From assembly GCA_035502095.1 (NCBI GenBank), contig DATJUX010000043.1, forward strand, positions 62,001-126,000: a DNA stretch of 64,000 nt. Direction: 5' to 3'. The DNA comes from JAKANT01 sp035502095 (GTDB lineage: Bacteria > Pseudomonadota > Gammaproteobacteria > Burkholderiales > Burkholderiaceae_F). The notes below the pieces were generated by a model. It saw nothing but the letters and a program-made list of their open reading frames with translations, did not search any database and was not told the DNA's origin. Made by a program: the position numbers and the translations under genes. Each line of letters starts with the position of its first letter. The stretch's first letter is position 1. Below are positions 62,003 through 64,000 of this stretch, one piece after another.

Positions 62003-62721
62003 GAGCTGAGGTCGGCGGTCGTGTAGACCTGCTGCACGTCGTCGAGATCCTCGAGCGCGTCGAGCAGCTTCTGCATGCGGACCGCATCCTCGCCGGCGAG
62101 CACCGTCTCGGCGAGCGGCTTCATCGTCACCTCGGCCACTTCCGGCTTGAGTCCGGCTTTTTCGAGCGCGGCGCGCACGGCGCCGAAGTCGCCCGGTGCC
62201 GAGATCACCTCGATCGATCCGTCTTCGTTGGTAGAGACGTCGTCGGCGCCCGCTTCGAGCGCCGCCTCCATGACCCTGTCCTCGGAGGTGCCGGGCGCGA
62301 AGATGAACTGCCCGCAGTGCTTGAAGTTGAACGCGACCGATCCGTCGGTGCCGAGGTTGCCGCCGTTCTTCGCGAGCGCGTGGCGCACTTCGGCCACCGT
62401 GCGGGTACGGTTGTCCGTCATGCAATCGATCATCAGCGCGGCGCCGCCGATGCCGTAACCCTCGTAGCGGATCTCTTCGTAGTGCGCGCCTTCGAGCTTG
62501 CCGCTGCCGCGCGCGATCGCCCTGGTGACGGTGTCCTTCGGCATGTTGGCCGCGCTCGCCTTGTCGAGTGCCAGGCGCAGGCGCGCGTTCATGGCGGGAT
62601 CACCGCCGTCACGCGCGGCGACCGTGACTTCGCGAATGATCTTGGTCCACAGCGAGCCGCGCTTGGCGTCCTGGCGGTTCTTGCGATGCTGGATGTTGGC
62701 CCATTTCGAGTGGCCGGCCAT
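61999..62721 (-). CDS. yebC: YebC/PmpR-family protein (translation factor TACO1-like)
   Basis: This 240-residue protein begins MAGHSKWANIQHRKNRQDAKRG, with MNARLRLALDKASAANMPKDTV, GYGIGGAALMIDCMTDNRTRTVAEVRH and the acidic FNFKHCGQFIF / DDVQQVYT segments. Homologues act either as transcriptional regulators or as helpers of ribosomes stalled at proline stretches. It is the first gene of the yebC-purD unit. No regulatory site is visible in the 258-base upstream gap shared with the divergent exported protein. Confidence 0.96.
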   Translation of the reverse strand: MAGHSKWANIQHRKNRQDAKRGSLWTKIIREVTVAARDGGDPAMNARLRLALDKASAANMPKDTVTRAIARGSGKLEGAHYEEIRYEGYGIGGAALMIDCMTDNRTRTVAEVRHALAKNGGNLGTDGSVAFNFKHCGQFIFAPGTSEDRVMEAALEAGADDVSTNEDGSIEVISAPGDFGAVRAALEKAGLKPEVAEVTMKPLAETVLAGEDAVRMQKLLDALEDLDDVQQVYTTADLSS

Positions 62722-62979
62722 GGTGCCTGAGTCCGAAGGAGGAATTGCGGGAGGGGCTGCAGCGGGGCGGCGAGTCTATCACCGCGTGCTTCGGCCGATC
62801 CCTGCGTCTGCATCCGCTGGGTACGCTCGGCGCGCCCGAAGCCGATCCACCTTTGATGGCGTGCTCACGATGACCGATCCTCTCGGCATGCTTGCGCCAC
62901 CGTATTGCGCTTCGCGTAGTCTGGCCGCACGGCGCCGGACGAGACGGGGGCTCCGCGCGCTTCCCGGACGGAGGCAGAC

Positions 62980-63330
62980 ATGAAACGCGTGATCGTCGGA
63001 TGCGTGCTCGCGGGTTTTGCGCTGGGCGCCGCAGGCTTGCTTCTTTGGCCGCGCTCGCAAGCCAGCGCCCAGCTCCCGGCGCAACTGAACGCCGATGAGT
63101 GCACCTGCTCGCGGCCGACCGTGCTCGCCGCGGGACGCGAGCAGATCTCGATCTACGCGTGCGCCTGCCCGAGCATGCAGTGCGTGATCACGGCCACCGC
63201 CGCCGGGACGGCGGTGCCGCCCAACATCGTGCAAAGCTGCCGGGCGGAGAGTTCGATCACTCCGAGCGCGTTACCGCCGAGCGCCATCACGCCAAACGTG
63301 ATCGCACCGGGCGCGCCTGCCCAGCGGTAG
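62980..63330 (+). CDS. small exported Cys-containing protein, unknown function
   Basis: This 116-residue protein has an N-terminal hydrophobic signal or anchor (RVIVGCVLAGFALGAAGLLLW). The rest has five cysteines in a short region (ADECTCSRP; IYACACPSMQC; VQSCRAESS), then a Pro/Ala/Ile tail with the related units ITPSALPPSA, ITPNVIAPGAP. The Cys arrangement suggests disulfides in the periplasm or metal binding. I do not recognise a family. ATG 62980 has GGAGGC upstream at good distance. Confidence 0.7.
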   Translation: MKRVIVGCVLAGFALGAAGLLLWPRSQASAQLPAQLNADECTCSRPTVLAAGREQISIYACACPSMQCVITATAAGTAVPPNIVQSCRAESSITPSALPPSAITPNVIAPGAPAQR

Positions 63331-63344
63331 GCAAGAAAGACTCT

Positions 63345-63424
63345 GACGCGATTCACGCGGATCAAACGACGCGGATTTTGAAATCCTTCGTTGGACCGCG
63401 CAGATCCGCGTAAATCCGCGTCCA
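63345..63424. repeat. GCGGAT palindromic element, full copy
   Basis: GACGCGATTCACGCGGATCA and GACGCGGATTTTG are followed by AGATCCGCGTAAATCCGCGTCC in inverse orientation, an imperfect palindrome of about 80 bases between the exported protein gene and the isocitrate dehydrogenase gene. Confidence 0.65.
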
Positions 63425-63520
63425 CGTCTTTGATCTCTACCTCGTGAAACGCGCGCCTGCGCCCCGGCCGTGTCGCGACACGGCTTCGGTATCGTGGCGG
63501 CGTATCCGACGGGAGCGCTC

Positions 63521-64000
63521 ATGACGCTGGCGAATCCAATTCCTGCCACCCTGGTGCCGGGCGACGGCATCGGACCGGAGATTTCGGCTGCGGTAGTCGA
63601 GATCCTCGATGCGCTCGGCAAGCCCTTCGCATGGGATGTTCAGGAGGGCGGGATGGCCGCCGCGGCGAAGAGCGGCGACCCGTTGCCGGCGGCCCTGCTC
63701 GACAGCATCCGCCGCACGCGGCTCGCCCTGAAGGGGCCACTCACGACACCAGTGGGCGGCGGCTTCCGCTCCGTCAACGTGCGCTTGCGCGAGGAGTTCA
63801 AGCTGTACGCGAACCTGCGTCCGGCACGCACGCTGATCCCGGGCGGGCGCTACGAAGACATCGACTTGGTGTTGGTGCGGGAGAACCTCGAAGGGCTCTA
63901 CGTCGGCTTCGAGCACTACATACCGATCGACGGCGATCCGCACGCGGTCGCCATCGGATCGGGCGTCAACACGCGCGCCGGGTGCCGCCGCATCGCCGAG
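63521..64000 (+). CDS. NAD-dependent isocitrate/isopropylmalate dehydrogenase-family protein, 5' part
   Basis: The first 160 codons are visible and the gene runs off the right edge. From ATG 63521: MTLANPIPATLVPGDGIGPEI, LALKGPLTTPVGGGFRSVNVRLREEFKLYANLRPA and LVLVRENLEGLYVGFEHYIP. The phosphoSer-loop form GGGFRSVNVRLR and the NLEGLY motif favour isocitrate dehydrogenase of the small NAD-linked type over isopropylmalate dehydrogenase. It would convert isocitrate to 2-oxoglutarate in the TCA cycle. Confidence 0.9.
   Translation, partial: MTLANPIPATLVPGDGIGPEISAAVVEILDALGKPFAWDVQEGGMAAAAKSGDPLPAALLDSIRRTRLALKGPLTTPVGGGFRSVNVRLREEFKLYANLRPARTLIPGGRYEDIDLVLVRENLEGLYVGFEHYIPIDGDPHAVAIGSGVNTRAGCRRIAE

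Overview
The window is high-GC, densely coded DNA that looks like a chromosome of a betaproteobacterium, probably Burkholderiales-like. The best marker is the housekeeping block at the right end (rng, maf, rlmH, rsfS, nadD, hemF, an S9 peptidase gene, purD, yebC), an order familiar from that group. Nothing in the window names a genus. No rRNA, tRNA, CRISPR array, phage, plasmid origin or complete insertion sequence was seen.

Layout. (1) 1-12016: a type VI secretion (T6SS) operon on the minus strand, transcribed tssA, tssB, tssC, hcp, second hcp, tagJ, tssE, tssF, tssG, tssH, vgrG (cut by the window edge). The membrane-complex genes tssJKLM are not in view. (2) 12162-16445: a transmembrane Ser/Thr kinase, a NarL-type regulator and a hybrid histidine kinase on the same strand just upstream of tssA, a plausible regulatory unit for the T6SS. 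(3) 16831-22465: a small exported helical protein coupled to pgi, then dnaE. (4) 22549-26560: a patch of small same-strand genes, mostly unknown or membrane proteins, visibly lower in GC. At least two integron-type attC recombination sites and two or three degenerate ones separate them, with no integrase in view: a CALIN-like cassette cluster. It holds a frameshifted RDD gene and a protein made of G-x-F pentads. (5) 26871-30667: an operon of acyl carrier protein, ketoacyl synthase, alpha/beta hydrolase with an unusual C-terminal extension, and PAP2 phosphatase. (6) 31012-44502: regulators (TctDE-like, AraC, degenerate-receiver LuxR, LytS/LytTR), a cytosolic HtrA-like protease, CAP and DUF255 proteins, and a damaged azlC-azlD fusion. 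(7) 44489-51515: lipopolysaccharide genes (two GT2, GT25, O-antigen ligase, GT9, MsbA). (8) 51878-53622: AraC regulator overlapping a degenerate OmpR-type regulator. (9) 53673-62721: the housekeeping block. (10) A Cys-containing exported protein and the 5' part of an isocitrate dehydrogenase gene.

Two intergenic repeat families recur. One is a palindromic element built on GACGCGGAT/ATCCGCGTC (three full and two half copies). The other is a short CCCTCCCCCGC hairpin placed at gene ends (four copies). Start codons were moved inward from the longest open frame where a better methionine, tight spacing or a 1-4 base overlap supported it; each entry says so.
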